Shown here one piece after another: positions 19,644 to 28,241 of a DNA stretch of 64,000 bases; within the stretch, counting starts at the first letter, position 1; the number at the start of each line of letters is the position of its first letter. The DNA is from Rugamonas apoptosis (GTDB taxonomy: Bacteria > Pseudomonadota > Gammaproteobacteria > Burkholderiales > Burkholderiaceae_D): contig NZ_JACEZU010000005.1 of the NCBI RefSeq assembly GCF_014042355.1, positions 186,001-250,000 on the forward strand, given 5' to 3'. Below the pieces are notes generated by a model. The model made no database searches. It was not told where the DNA came from and saw only the letters and a list, made by a program, of their open reading frames with translations. The position numbers and the translations under genes were made by a program.

Positions 19644-21140
19644 ATGCAAACTTCCGTCTTATCCCTGTCCACCCTGTTGCGCGCCGCCGGACTGTGCGCC
19701 GCGCTGATGGCGGGCCTGCCCTCGGCCAACGCGGCCGAGCCCAGCAAATTCCCCGGCGATTTCGGCCCACCGCAGGGCGCCCCCATCAACGCTGTGCTGA
19801 CCAGCCCGCCCATGGTGCCGCCGCCCACCAACCGCCACTACCCGGCCAAGGTCATCGTCAGCCTGGAAGTGGTGGAGAAACAGATGCAGATCTCGGAAGG
19901 CGTCAGCTACACTTTCTGGACCTTTGGCGGCTCCGTGCCGGGCAGCTTCATCCGCGTGCGCCAGGGTGACACGGTGGAATTCCATCTGAAGAACCATCCA
20001 TCGAGCAAAATGCCGCACAACATCGACTTGCACGGCGTGACAGGGCCAGGCGGCGGCGCCGCTTCCAGCTTCACGGCGCCGGGCCACGAGTCGCAATTCA
20101 CGTTCAAGGCGCTCAACGAAGGTATCTATGTGTACCACTGCGCCACGGCGCCGGTCGGCATGCACGTGGCCAACGGCATGTATGGCCTGATCCTGGTGGA
20201 ACCACCGGAAGGCTTGCCACCGGTCGATCATGAGTACTACGTGATGCAGGGTGACTTCTACACTACCGGCAAATACCGTGAAAAAGGCTTGCAGCCATTC
20301 GACATGGAAAAAGCCATCGACGAGAAGCCCACCTACGTGCTGTTCAACGGCGCCGAGGGCGCACTCACGGGCGACAACGCGATCAAGGCCAAGACCAATG
20401 AATCGGTGCGCCTGTTCATCGGCAATGGCGGCCCCAACATGGTGTCCAGCTTCCACGTGATCGGCGCCATCTTCGACCGGGTGCGCTTCGAAGGCGGCAC
20501 CAACAGCCAGACCAATGTGCAGACCACGCTGATTCCGGCCGGTGGCGCCGCCATCGCGGAATTCACCACCAAGGTACCGGGCAGCTATGTGATGGTGGAC
20601 CACTCCATCTTCCGCGCCTTCAACAAGGGCGCGCTGGCCATCCTCAAGGTGGACGGTGCTGAAGAAAAGAGCATCTACTCCGGCAAGGAAGTCGATTCCG
20701 TCTACCTGGGCGACCGCGCCGCACCCAACCTGAAATCGGTCACCACGGCCACGGCCGCCGCCGCCAGCGGCAACCTGACCGTGCAGGACCAGATCGCCGC
20801 CGGTAAATCGCTGTTCGCCGGTACCTGCTCGGTCTGCCACCAGGCCAATGGCGAGGGCTTGCCCAATGTGTTCCCGCCGCTGGCCAAGTCCGACTTCCTG
20901 AACGCCGACCCCAAGCGCGCCAGCGGCATCGTGCTGCACGGCCTGACGGGCAAGGTACAGGTCAACGGCAAACAGTATGACTCGGTGATGCCGCCGATGA
21001 ACCAGTTGAACGACGACGAAGTGGCCAACATCCTCACCTACGTGCTCAACAGCTGGGACAACAAGGGTGGCCAGATCAAGGCCGCCGACGTCAAGGCCGC
21101 GCGGGCCAAGCCGGCGCCCAAGGCGCAGGCCGCGCACTAA
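19644..21140 (+). CDS. nirK: Copper-containing nitrite reductase with fused C-terminal cytochrome c domain
   Basis: This 498-aa exported protein has a signal peptide ending near NAAEP. Two cupredoxin domains follow. The type 1 and type 2 copper ligands are visible: MPHNIDLHG (first type 1 His, catalytic Asp, type 2 His), [16 protein letters not shown] (type 2 His; type 1 Cys, His and Met), SSFHVIG (active-site His) and VMVDHSIF (type 2 His). The spacing is that of AniA-like class II enzymes. A C-terminal haem domain follows, with CSVCH at about residues 395-399 and a likely axial Met in SVMPPMN. It reduces nitrite to nitric oxide in the periplasm, and the fused cytochrome probably delivers electrons. 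It heads an operon with nirV and an SCO-like gene behind an FNR-type site. Confidence 0.96.
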   Translation: MQTSVLSLSTLLRAAGLCAALMAGLPSANAAEPSKFPGDFGPPQGAPINAVLTSPPMVPPPTNRHYPAKVIVSLEVVEKQMQISEGVSYTFWTFGGSVPGSFIRVRQGDTVEFHLKNHPSSKMPHNIDLHGVTGPGGGAASSFTAPGHESQFTFKALNEGIYVYHCATAPVGMHVANGMYGLILVEPPEGLPPVDHEYYVMQGDFYTTGKYREKGLQPFDMEKAIDEKPTYVLFNGAEGALTGDNAIKAKTNESVRLFIGNGGPNMVSSFHVIGAIFDRVRFEGGTNSQTNVQTTLIPAGGAAIAEFTTKVPGSYVMVDHSIFRAFNKGALAILKVDGAEEKSIYSGKEVDSVYLGDRAAPNLKSVTTATAAAASGNLTVQDQIAAGKSLFAGTCSVCHQANGEGLPNVFPPLAKSDFLNADPKRASGIVLHGLTGKVQVNGKQYDSVMPPMNQLNDDEVANILTYVLNSWDNKGGQIKAADVKAARAKPAPKAQAAH

Positions 21141-21149
21141 GGCGGATCA

Positions 21150-21944
21150 GTGAAGCTGCCTCTGACAAGCACCCTCCTCCTGACGCTGGCAGCACCGCTG
21201 CTGGCCTCGGGAGGGCCAGCCGGCGCGGCCGATTATGTGGCCGTGCCGGCGGGCCGCCTTGTCACCGTGCTGTCGGGCGGGAATGCCGGCAACCCGCCCG
21301 TCAAGGTGGGCCGCTTCGCCATGCGCACCGAACCGGTCACCAACGGCGAATTCCAGGCCTTCATCGCCGCCCACCCCGAATGGCAACGGGGCGCAGCGCC
21401 GCCTATCTTCGTTGACGCCAACTACCTGCGCCAGTATGACGGTGCCGAGGCCGGCGACGGCTTGAACCAACAGCCCGTCACCAACGTCAGCTGGTTCGCG
21501 GCGCAGGCGTTCTGCGAAAGCGAGCAGGCCCGCCTGCCCAGCTGGTATGAATGGGAATACGTGGCGGCGGCCGACGAGCGCCGCCCCGACGCCCGCAAGG
21601 ACCCGGCCTGGCGCGCCCGCATCCTGGCCTGGTATTCGCAAGCGTCGAATGGCAGCCATGGCGCCATCGGCGGCAAGCCGAACTTTTACGGCATCCGCGA
21701 CGTGCATGGCTTGATCTGGGAATGGGTGGATGACTTCAACGCCCTGCTGGTGAGCGCCGACAGCCGCGACCAGGGCGACCCGGAAAAACTGCAATACTGC
21801 GGCGCGGGCGCCATCAGCCTGCAAGACCGCGACAATTTCGCCGTCCTGATGCGGGTGGCGCTGCTGTCCTCACTGAAGGGCGCCGACAGCACCAACGACC
21901 TGGGCTTCCGCTGCGCCCGTAGCCTGACCAAGGATAAGAAATGA
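21150..21944 (+). CDS. nirV: NirV-like SUMF1/FGE-domain protein
   Basis: The start is GTG at 21150 with AAGGCGGA 4-11 nt before it, only 9 bp after the nirK stop. A signal peptide ends near AGAADY. The rest (about residues 28-260) is a formylglycine-generating-enzyme fold with NGEFQAF, PVTNVSW, RLPSWYEWEYVA, IWEWVDDF and LGFRCAR. Genes of this type (nirV) often accompany nirK. Their role is not settled; copper-centre assembly or maturation is suspected. The cysteine pair that binds copper in true FGEs is missing from the expected place, so it is probably not a sulfatase-type modifying enzyme. Its stop overlaps the next start by 4 bp (ATGA). Confidence 0.88.
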   Translation: MKLPLTSTLLLTLAAPLLASGGPAGAADYVAVPAGRLVTVLSGGNAGNPPVKVGRFAMRTEPVTNGEFQAFIAAHPEWQRGAAPPIFVDANYLRQYDGAEAGDGLNQQPVTNVSWFAAQAFCESEQARLPSWYEWEYVAAADERRPDARKDPAWRARILAWYSQASNGSHGAIGGKPNFYGIRDVHGLIWEWVDDFNALLVSADSRDQGDPEKLQYCGAGAISLQDRDNFAVLMRVALLSSLKGADSTNDLGFRCARSLTKDKK

Positions 21945-22570
21945 TCCAGACTGTCCGCCCCCACCTGTCCGCCCTGCTGCTGTCGTCCCTGTGCGCGCTG
22001 GCCCTGCCCGCGTGGGCCACGGATGCGCCGGCCGCGCCGGCGGCGGCCTTGCCGTCCACCTCGCTCTACCAGTTGCCTGCCACGCTCAACAACCAGGACG
22101 GCAAACCGTTCAAGCTGCGCGACCTGCGCGGCCATCCAGTGCTGGTGAGCATGTTCTACAACTCGTGCGAATTTGTCTGCCCGATGCTGATCGATACCAT
22201 GCGGCAGACCCAGCAGGCGCTGGACCCGGCCACACGCGAGCGCCTGTCCATGCTGCTGATCACCTTCGATCCCGCGCGCGACGATATCAAAGCGCTCAAG
22301 ACCGTGGCCCGCCAGCGCGAACTGGACCCGGCCCATTGGTCCGTGGCCCGCACCGACGCGGCCAGCGTACGCAAGATCGCCGCCACGCTCGACATCCAGT
22401 ACCGGCGGCTCGAGAGCGGCGAATACAACCACACCACGGTGCTGGTGCTGCTCGATGGCGACGGCCGCGTGCTGGGCCGCACGCTCAAGATCGGCGCGGT
22501 CGATCCCGCCTTCGTACAATTGATACGGGATACGGCCGCCGCCGCAACGGCAAAATCGGCGGCACGCTAG
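21941..22570 (+). CDS. SCO1/SenC-family copper/redox protein
   Basis: This 209-aa protein has a signal peptide ending near AWATDA, or remains membrane-anchored. It has a thioredoxin-like fold with the CxxxC metal site (CEFVCP at about residues 76-80) and a conserved His late in the protein (YNHTTV). SCO proteins deliver copper to or reduce cysteines in copper enzymes, classically the CuA site of cytochrome oxidase. The 4-bp overlap with nirV, and nirK upstream, suggest that here it supplies copper to nitrite reductase. That role is inferred from context. Confidence 0.9.
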   Translation: MIQTVRPHLSALLLSSLCALALPAWATDAPAAPAAALPSTSLYQLPATLNNQDGKPFKLRDLRGHPVLVSMFYNSCEFVCPMLIDTMRQTQQALDPATRERLSMLLITFDPARDDIKALKTVARQRELDPAHWSVARTDAASVRKIAATLDIQYRRLESGEYNHTTVLVLLDGDGRVLGRTLKIGAVDPAFVQLIRDTAAAATAKSAAR

Positions 22571-22929
22571 CGGGCCGGCGGCCCAACATGCCAAAAGGCT
22601 TGCGATCATTCGCAAGCCTTTTTTCTTTTAGCTCTACATCGCCGAATGCCCCGTGGCGATGCGCATTCCATCCTCCCAGCTTTGCCCACGCCTTCGACAC
22701 GTGTCTGGCGCCATGGTTGTTGCTGGCATCAGTTCAATCTTCATACCCTCCAGGTATCGGATCGATATCCAAGCAGTGTTGGACGGCGCTCCTCATAGGG
22801 AATATCGTTGTTACACCACTTCGGATCATACGGAATAAATATGATTCGAAAAATCGGGCAGTAACTTTGAAAATGCCGTACGTCTCGGCTGGCGATGACT
22901 TCATGCTCCAGCCAATTTGGAGAACAAAG
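22571..22929. other. Intergenic region between the nir operon and the symporter gene
   Basis: The 359-bp region begins with the nir operon terminator. Its remainder has lower GC than either flank and no convincing ORF. One reading frame stays open through it from inside the SCO gene, but it shows no codon signature until the symporter start at 22930. The symporter promoter presumably lies at 22790-22900; no clear elements are visible. Confidence 0.4.
22593..22622 (+). terminator. Rho-independent terminator of the nirK-nirV-SCO operon
   Basis: AAAAGGCTTGCG (22593-22604) and CGCAAGCCTTTT (22611-22622) form a perfect 12-bp stem with a 6-nt loop, followed by TTCTTTT. It lies 22 bp after the SCO stop. 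Confidence 0.92.
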
Positions 22930-24345
22930 ATGGATACCAGGTTGTTGATTATCGGCGGGCTGACCGCCGGCTACTTCGCGCTCATTTCATATATCACCTA
23001 CCGGGTGCGCAAACACGCCAACAGTAGCGAAGGCATGACCGCGGGCGGGCGAAATTTCCCCGCTTACCTGATCGGAGCGCTGCTGTTGTCGGAGTTCATC
23101 GGCAGTTCCGTCAGCATCGGCACGGCACAAAAAGGCTATGAAGTCGGTATTTCGGCGGCCTGGAACCTGGTCGCGCTGGCTTTGGGTTTTCTATTGCTGG
23201 CCCTTATTCTCGTTAAAAAATACAAGGAAAGCGGGCAGAGCACGATTTCCGGCATCCTCGCCCAGGCCTACGGCCAGCCGGTGCGCTATGCCGCCTCGGC
23301 GCTCACCATTGTTGCGCTCGGTATCGTGGCCGTCGCGCTGTATGCCAGCGGCGGTGCGGTGCTGGCCGCCGTCCTGCACATCAACAAGACGGTTGCGATC
23401 CTGATGGTGGGCGCGACCACGGTCATCTACGTCAGCCTGGGCGGCATGCGTTCGGTCGTGTACACCAATTTCCTCCACTCTATCGCCAAATATCTGGGCG
23501 TGATCCTGGCCCTGGCGTACGCCCTGCAGGCGACCGGCGGCATCACCCAGTTGCAGGTGCAACTGCCGGTCAAGATGTTCAACTGGATCGAGATCGGCTG
23601 GAGCCAGGTCTTCGCGTGGATGATCGGAGGCATCGGTTCGATTTTTGCGACGCAGTATGTCATCCAGGCGCTGGTCAGTACCGACAACCCGATGGTCGCC
23701 AGGCGTGCGTGCTTCTATGTCTCGTCGCTGATGATCCCGTTTGGACTGATGGCGGCGCTCATCGGCATGTGCAGCGCCGTGCTTTATCCAGGCGTGAAGT
23801 CGATCGACGCCTTCCCGACGCTGATCGCGCATATGCCAGCCTTCTCCGCCAGCGTGATGGTGGTTGGCCTGGCCGGGGCGCTGTTTGGCGGCATCTCGGC
23901 GACCACGCTCGCGTCGGCCACGCTGGCAATGAAAGACTTCTACGATCCCTTCTTCAACAAGGAGGGCAACGACAGGAAATCACTGATCTTCGTTCGGATC
24001 GCTATCGTCGTCGGCGGCCTGCTGCCCCTGGTGCTGGCGCTGTCGGCGGAGAAACTGCTGATGATTGCCTTCCTCGGCAAGGCATTGCGCGCCACCCTCG
24101 CCGTGCTGATCCTGATGGCGTTTTATGCGCCGAAATTCGGCACGCCGCGCGGCGCCTTCCTTGGCGTGATCCTGTCGGTGGTGATGACGATAGGCTGGTT
24201 CCTGGCGGGCAATCCCTACGGTATCGACAGCTCCTATCTGGCGCTGGCCGGACCGCTGCTGACCATGAGCGTCAGCCACCTGTTCAAGTCCGCGAAACAA
24301 CGGTCGGCGCTGGGCTGCGGGCCGTCACTGCCCTTGCGACAATAG
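22930..24345 (+). CDS. Sodium:solute symporter (SSS family)
   Basis: The chosen ATG at 22930 has GGAGAA 5 nt upstream and gives 471 aa. The same frame is open much further upstream, but that part reads through the SCO gene out of frame. About 12-13 membrane helices are predicted. SSS features include the early GRNFPAYLIGALLLSEFIGSS segment, where sodium-site residues usually lie, followed by AWNLVALALG and YVSLGGMRSVVYTNFLHSI. It imports an unidentified solute with sodium. It stands alone between the nir operon terminator and tRNA-Val, so context does not reveal the substrate. Confidence 0.88.
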   Translation: MDTRLLIIGGLTAGYFALISYITYRVRKHANSSEGMTAGGRNFPAYLIGALLLSEFIGSSVSIGTAQKGYEVGISAAWNLVALALGFLLLALILVKKYKESGQSTISGILAQAYGQPVRYAASALTIVALGIVAVALYASGGAVLAAVLHINKTVAILMVGATTVIYVSLGGMRSVVYTNFLHSIAKYLGVILALAYALQATGGITQLQVQLPVKMFNWIEIGWSQVFAWMIGGIGSIFATQYVIQALVSTDNPMVARRACFYVSSLMIPFGLMAALIGMCSAVLYPGVKSIDAFPTLIAHMPAFSASVMVVGLAGALFGGISATTLASATLAMKDFYDPFFNKEGNDRKSLIFVRIAIVVGGLLPLVLALSAEKLLMIAFLGKALRATLAVLILMAFYAPKFGTPRGAFLGVILSVVMTIGWFLAGNPYGIDSSYLALAGPLLTMSVSHLFKSAKQRSALGCGPSLPLRQ

Positions 24346-24461
24346 GCGGCATGCTCGAAGCAAGTTGGCGCATTCGCAGATAAAGTTGAGCGTGCCGTGT
24401 GGACTCAAGCCACGGAACTGTCACCAGCGCCGCAGCCCTCCCCGGCGGCGGCCACCAATGC

Positions 24462-24500
24462 AAAAAGCCGCGCCGACTGATGTGTCGACGCGGCTTTTTT
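24462..24500 (-). terminator. Terminator hairpin after the first tRNA-Val (probably bidirectional)
   Basis: AAAAAGCCGCGCCGAC (24462-24477) pairs with GTCGACGCGGCTTTTT (24484-24499) with one mismatch. T-runs occur on both strands, so it can end both the tRNA transcript (minus) and the symporter transcript (plus). Confidence 0.85.
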
Positions 24501-24505
24501 ATATT

Positions 24506-24580
24506 TGGTGGGAAGTGCAAGTTTCGAACTTGCGACCCCTGCAGTGTGAATGCAGTGCTCTACCCCTGAGCTAACCTCCC
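24506..24580 (-). tRNA. tRNA-Val (anticodon CAC), copy 1
   Basis: The 75-nt cloverleaf includes an encoded CCA. The acceptor stem GGGAGGT pairs with ACTTCCC (one G-T pair). The D-arm is GCTC/GAGC. The anticodon stem CTGCA/TGCAG encloses loop TTCACAC (anticodon CAC). The T-arm is GCAAG-TTCGAAA-CTTGC. It is identical in sequence to the copy at 30128-30202. A -10-like CATAAT lies just upstream on the minus strand (plus 24593-24598). Confidence 0.97.
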
Positions 24581-24596
24581 GAAGCGGGCCGAATTA

Positions 24597-24725
24597 TGAC
24601 ACACAACCCGCCGCTTTTGGAAGGGCTTTTCTCCACTTGGCCAAAAAAAGTGTAAATCGTAAGGTTAGTTTCCAGCCCCGTCTCCATGAGCGCGCAGCGG
24701 CACCAGTCCGGCCACGTCCTCCAAG
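24597..24725 (-). pseudogene. Direct repeat copy A: 3' remnant of a paralogue of the 529-aa gene plus tRNA promoter region
   Basis: This 129-bp segment aligns without gaps to 28113-28241 at about 80% identity by eye. On the minus strand its first part encodes LEDVAGLVPLRAHGDGAGN and a TAA stop. This matches the C-terminal residues and stop position of the intact gene at 28181 (LEEVAGLVPLQAYGDAFKN). Further upstream the frame is lost at once, so only the tail of a second gene copy remains. The rest leads into the promoter of the first tRNA-Val. Confidence 0.75.
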
Positions 24726-24739
24726 AAAAAACTGATGGG

Positions 24740-26086
24740 TTAGGAGCGCCGTTGAAGCCACGGGTTGTCCACACATATCCGTGCGCCGATATGGCTCAAC
24801 ATGTGCATCAGACCCAGCCAGGCCCGGTCGAACGTTGGCAGTTCGGCGGGTAGGCCGCACATTTTTTGGCCAAAGTTTTTTTGATATTGTGAGGACGGTT
24901 GTGTGAGCATGCTTTTGTGTGAGAAGTCAAAATGAGATTGCCGGAACGGCTCGGTGGCCCAGGCCTGCAAAGGAATCAGTGCTGGCATGATGTCGCTGAC
25001 AAAAGTTTGCATGCTGATGTCTGGCGCAATCAGGCCCATGCGTATGTAACTTTGCAAGAGCGCCGAATCACGGTCGGGCGAACAGGGGAGCAGTACGGCT
25101 GACCAGTGGGCTAATATCAAGCGCCGAAATTCAGGCGACAGCGGGCGCGTACAGCCAAAATCCAGAATACCAAGCGCCTGACCGTGCACATCGTCCGCAA
25201 TGAACAGGAAGTTGCCTGGATGCAGGTCCGCATGGATATGCCCCAGCTCAAATGCGCAATGCATAAACCAGTCAAACAGGCGCTGTCCATGGGCATTGCG
25301 CTCTGCCTGGCTGGGTTGGCTTGCCAACCATTCATTCAAGTGCAGGCCACTCAAGTGCTGCTGGGTGAGCACCTGGGCGCGGGTATGTGACATCAGCACT
25401 TGCGGAATCACCACGCCTGGTCGAGCGGCATGTTGAGCGAACCATTGCTGTTGCGCGGCTTCTTGCCGGTAGTCCACCTCGCGCAGCAGCGTGGCCTCGA
25501 TATCCGCCAGCACCTGGTCAATCACATGTTGCGGCGGCAAGGGTAGTGTGCCCCCCAAGACTTTGAGCGCGTGGCGCAGCAGCAGCATATCCGACGGAAT
25601 GGTGGCCGCGATGCCAGGGTATTGCACCTTCACCGCGACCGCGCCAAAGCCCTGCAACTTGGCCCGGTGGACCTGCCCCAGGCTGGCCGCGGCGAAGGCG
25701 GTCGGTTCAAAATGGTCGAACAGGCTTTCAGGCTCTTGAGCAAATGCCTGTCGAAAAACCTTGCCAATCAGGGCACGGTTCAGCGGTCTGACCTGGTAAC
25801 AAGCACCGGCCAGTTCGCGGCGTACGCCTGCAGGCAGAAAGCCGATGTCCATGCTCAGTAATTGCGACACTTTGAGCGCGCTGCCACGTAACTGGCTCAA
25901 AGCCTGAAAGAGAATGCGGCCCAGTTGCGCTTCGTCGCGGTCTTGGGCCAACGCACGCGCGGCAGGCGTGCTGGCCGGGGGACGCAGGCGCTGTCCAAGC
26001 CGGGCCGCGCCCAGGCGTGCGGCGGCCATGCCCGTGATGGCGCCACGGGTCAGGGTTGTGGTGCGGGGTGGCTTGGTTGAACTCAT
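24740..26086 (-). CDS. ABC1/AarF (UbiB-type) kinase-like protein
   Basis: This 448-aa protein carries ABC1-family hallmarks: the Ala-rich nucleotide loop AAASLGQVHRA, VAVKVQYPG with the conserved Lys, the HADLHPGNFL catalytic segment and ILDFGCTR. The family's N-terminal KxGQ motif appears as KVSQ. UbiB-type members act as ATPases in ubiquinone biosynthesis or lipid metabolism. Here the partner genes (TetR, DUF2867) suggest a lipid or stress role rather than core ubiquinone synthesis. Its start overlaps the TetR stop by 4 bp. Codon use appears lower in GC than neighbouring housekeeping genes. Confidence 0.87.
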   Translation of the reverse strand: MSSTKPPRTTTLTRGAITGMAAARLGAARLGQRLRPPASTPAARALAQDRDEAQLGRILFQALSQLRGSALKVSQLLSMDIGFLPAGVRRELAGACYQVRPLNRALIGKVFRQAFAQEPESLFDHFEPTAFAAASLGQVHRAKLQGFGAVAVKVQYPGIAATIPSDMLLLRHALKVLGGTLPLPPQHVIDQVLADIEATLLREVDYRQEAAQQQWFAQHAARPGVVIPQVLMSHTRAQVLTQQHLSGLHLNEWLASQPSQAERNAHGQRLFDWFMHCAFELGHIHADLHPGNFLFIADDVHGQALGILDFGCTRPLSPEFRRLILAHWSAVLLPCSPDRDSALLQSYIRMGLIAPDISMQTFVSDIMPALIPLQAWATEPFRQSHFDFSHKSMLTQPSSQYQKNFGQKMCGLPAELPTFDRAWLGLMHMLSHIGARICVDNPWLQRRS

Positions 26087-26907
26087 GGCGCGGCCTTGCG
26101 GCGGACAGGTGCTTTCGCCGTCTTGCGCTTGGGGGCTGGTTTGGGTTCATGCGCTGAGTGGACGCGTTCATTGTGCCCTTGGCTGGCCTGGGCGGCCTGC
26201 TTGGCCAGGCGCAGCAAATCAAGCACCCCACTACCGCGCACCATCAACCGTGCCATCTGGCTGCGCAGCACAAAGCCACCCAGTTGCAACGCCTGGTTGA
26301 CGACGCCAGAGCGCAGGGTCAGCACCAGCAAGCCCAGGGACAAATCGATAAACTGCGTCGTGTCGGCAAATTCGTCGGAATCGTCGTTGAGCCAGTAAGC
26401 CAACACGCCGAACAGGTAGTCGTTGTACAGCGCGGCTAAGCCGGACTTGAAGCTGCAAGTGGGCATCTCGGCGGATTCTTCCGCCGCTTGCAAGAACGTT
26501 AGTACCAGATGGGTCATGGCCTGTTTGCCCGCCATTTGTTGACCCAGCATCGCCAAGGGTGCGCGGCCCAGCAGCGTGCGGGCTTGGGCCACGAATTCAC
26601 GGTCGGGCAGCATCAGCTCCAGCACGGCATCGGTCAACCGTTGCAGCTTTTCCTGCAGACCGTAATCGGCCAGGCCTGGGGTTTGCAGGGTGGCGTCAAT
26701 CGCGTCAAATATGAGCTGATCGAAATAGCCGAGTACCAGCTTTTCCTTGGTGGGAAAGTACTTGTAGATGGTGGCATCGCCTATTTTTGCTGCCCGCGCA
26801 ATCTGCTTCATGGTGGTGTTGTCGAAACCATGGGCCGTTATTGCGTCGACTGCACATTGGATGAGGGTGCGGCGGGTTTTATCTTGCTGAGCTTGCGTGG
26901 TTTTCAT
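26083..26907 (-). CDS. TetR/AcrR-family transcriptional regulator
   Basis: This 274-aa protein has an N-terminal TetR helix-turn-helix (about residues 10-55) with the motif TTMKQIARAAKIGDATIYKYF. A helical ligand-binding domain follows, and an unusual basic tail ends in Lys/Arg/Pro/Ala. It overlaps the ABC1-kinase gene by 4 bp and follows the DUF2867 gene by 58 bp, so the three probably form one transcript. A large inverted repeat in front of the DUF2867 gene (27921-27975) is the natural candidate operator, which would make the operon autoregulated. Confidence 0.92.
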   Translation of the reverse strand: MKTTQAQQDKTRRTLIQCAVDAITAHGFDNTTMKQIARAAKIGDATIYKYFPTKEKLVLGYFDQLIFDAIDATLQTPGLADYGLQEKLQRLTDAVLELMLPDREFVAQARTLLGRAPLAMLGQQMAGKQAMTHLVLTFLQAAEESAEMPTCSFKSGLAALYNDYLFGVLAYWLNDDSDEFADTTQFIDLSLGLLVLTLRSGVVNQALQLGGFVLRSQMARLMVRGSGVLDLLRLAKQAAQASQGHNERVHSAHEPKPAPKRKTAKAPVRRKAAP

Positions 26908-26965
26908 GTTCTTTCCTCAAAGTTAATGCAGTGCCTCAGTGGGCCGCGCATGGGAACCCGGGGGC

Positions 26966-27907
26966 TCAGGTCGGTGTAACCGACGGCCAGCCGGTTCTTG
27001 CAGCGCTGCGCAGACTGGACTGAACGACCAAGCGGTGGAACGGAGCGATGGCAAGAATATAGAGACGGCCCAGACGGTTGTGGCAATGAACCACCGTTGA
27101 CATAGTGAGGTAACGTTTACCTTCGGGCGACGGCTGATGAGAACAGAGGACAGAAAGCCTGAAGTCCAGGTGCTTGTCGTCTTCTCCAACAATAATTTCG
27201 CTCGGACTTGTGACGTAGATCTTGAATATCCCGAGACGGCCTGTCTTGCCGTCGGCGCCAAGCGCCGCCAGTCCGCCGGTGGTTTTGAGCCCGATGCGCC
27301 CGACGACCGCGTCTCGGATCCCCATCAGATAGCCGATCCAGGGTGCTTGCTGGGAAAAGATGAACCTCGCCAACACTTCAGGGTCGGTCGATGCGCCGGC
27401 GGGAAGCTCGATCGAGTAAGCATCAGCGAGATTCGTTGCTGCGTAGTGCCTGAATACGCCGGAGTCTGAAGGAATCGCTACGGGCGTTACGCGATGCTGT
27501 TGTGGTGTCATGTACAGGGATCCCGTGGTTTGATTCCGACGCCATACGCTGGCGATGAGCGCCACAGCCATGCCAATCTCAACGAAAACGGCGGACAAGA
27601 TGCCTGACCCCGCATGGCCGCTGAAAAGTTCAAACAAACCCAACGCCGCCAAAAGGAGATAGGCCGCTGAAAAGCCCTTCACGAAAACCAGCCTGGCAGC
27701 CAAATCCGCAATGTTTCGCGCACTGAACTGCAACACCGACATGCCAGCGAACAGTCCCGCGCTTCTGCGGCCTATCAGTGCGACCTCTGGCGATTGCGCG
27801 ACACGCCAAGCTTTCAGCAGCAATTGCGGCGCGAGCAACCAGATGAAGGCCAGTACAGCGCTACTCACGGCGTTAAGGATGATGACCTTGGTGAAGTTGA
27901 GTTGCAT
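26966..27907 (-). CDS. DUF2867-domain membrane protein
   Basis: This 313-aa protein starts with four predicted membrane helices (about residues 7-27, 45-65, 72-92 and 98-118). A soluble domain of the DUF2867 type follows (about 150-305), with RIGLKT, GRLGIFKIYV, LDFRLSVLC and the C-terminal LAIAPFHRLVV motif. DUF2867 has no established function and is often fused to NAD-binding or membrane domains. It is the first gene of the TetR-ABC1 kinase module and lies right behind an AT-rich promoter with an 18-bp inverted repeat. Confidence 0.8.
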   Translation of the reverse strand: MQLNFTKVIILNAVSSAVLAFIWLLAPQLLLKAWRVAQSPEVALIGRRSAGLFAGMSVLQFSARNIADLAARLVFVKGFSAAYLLLAALGLFELFSGHAGSGILSAVFVEIGMAVALIASVWRRNQTTGSLYMTPQQHRVTPVAIPSDSGVFRHYAATNLADAYSIELPAGASTDPEVLARFIFSQQAPWIGYLMGIRDAVVGRIGLKTTGGLAALGADGKTGRLGIFKIYVTSPSEIIVGEDDKHLDFRLSVLCSHQPSPEGKRYLTMSTVVHCHNRLGRLYILAIAPFHRLVVQSSLRSAARTGWPSVTPT

Positions 27908-27920
27908 GATGTGCTTATAG

Positions 27921-27975
27921 AATATTTAGTATTCATTAGTATGCCATATCTATAATTTAATGAATAGTAAATATT
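27921..27975. promoter_or_regulatory. Candidate operator: 18-bp inverted repeat before the DUF2867-TetR-ABC1 operon
   Basis: AATATTTAGTATTCATTA (27921-27938) and TAATGAATAGTAAATATT (27958-27975) are inverted copies with one mismatch, separated by 19 bp. They lie 14-68 bp before the DUF2867 start in a very AT-rich segment that probably holds the promoter. The layout suits binding by the TetR protein encoded in the operon. Confidence 0.65.
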
Positions 27976-28112
27976 GTTTGAATGCGGCAGGCCGCCTATC
28001 CTGACCTATCAGGGGAAACGGAAAAACGGGGCAACCGCAGGACGGTGGATGCGCACGTACGGAACGTGGAGAGCGAAGGGTGTCGACAGCGGCCAGCGGG
28101 CGCGCCGATGTC

Positions 28113-28241
28113 TGACACATAACCTGGCGAATCAGGAAGGGCTTTTCTCCACTTTGCCAAGAAAAGCGTAAATCGTAGGGTTAGTTTTTAAAAGCGTCAC
28201 CATAAGCCTGCAACGGCACCAGACCAGCCACCTCCTCCAAG
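28113..28241 (-). repeat. Direct repeat copy B: 3' end of the 529-aa gene and downstream spacer
   Basis: It aligns without gaps to 24597-24725. It covers the last codons of the intact gene (stop at 28181) and a spacer which, in copy A, leads into a tRNA-Val promoter. Here the tRNA that should follow is absent and the TetR-ABC1 module begins instead. Confidence 0.75.

Larger units (their letters stand above)
24726..28112. other. Putatively acquired 3.4-kb module (ABC1 kinase, TetR, DUF2867) between direct repeats
   Basis: Three minus-strand genes of visibly lower GC than the rest of the window lie exactly between the two 129-bp repeat copies, next to tRNA-Val. The left junction is only about 14 bp beyond the ABC1-kinase stop. 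No integrase, transposase or terminal inverted repeats are present. Mobility is therefore inferred from composition, repeats and tRNA proximity only. Confidence 0.5.

Noticed and set aside
21991..22929. N-terminal extension of the symporter frame to 21991
   Set aside because: It reads the SCO gene in the wrong frame and crosses a terminator. The ATG at 22930 has a good ribosome site and starts at the first membrane helix.
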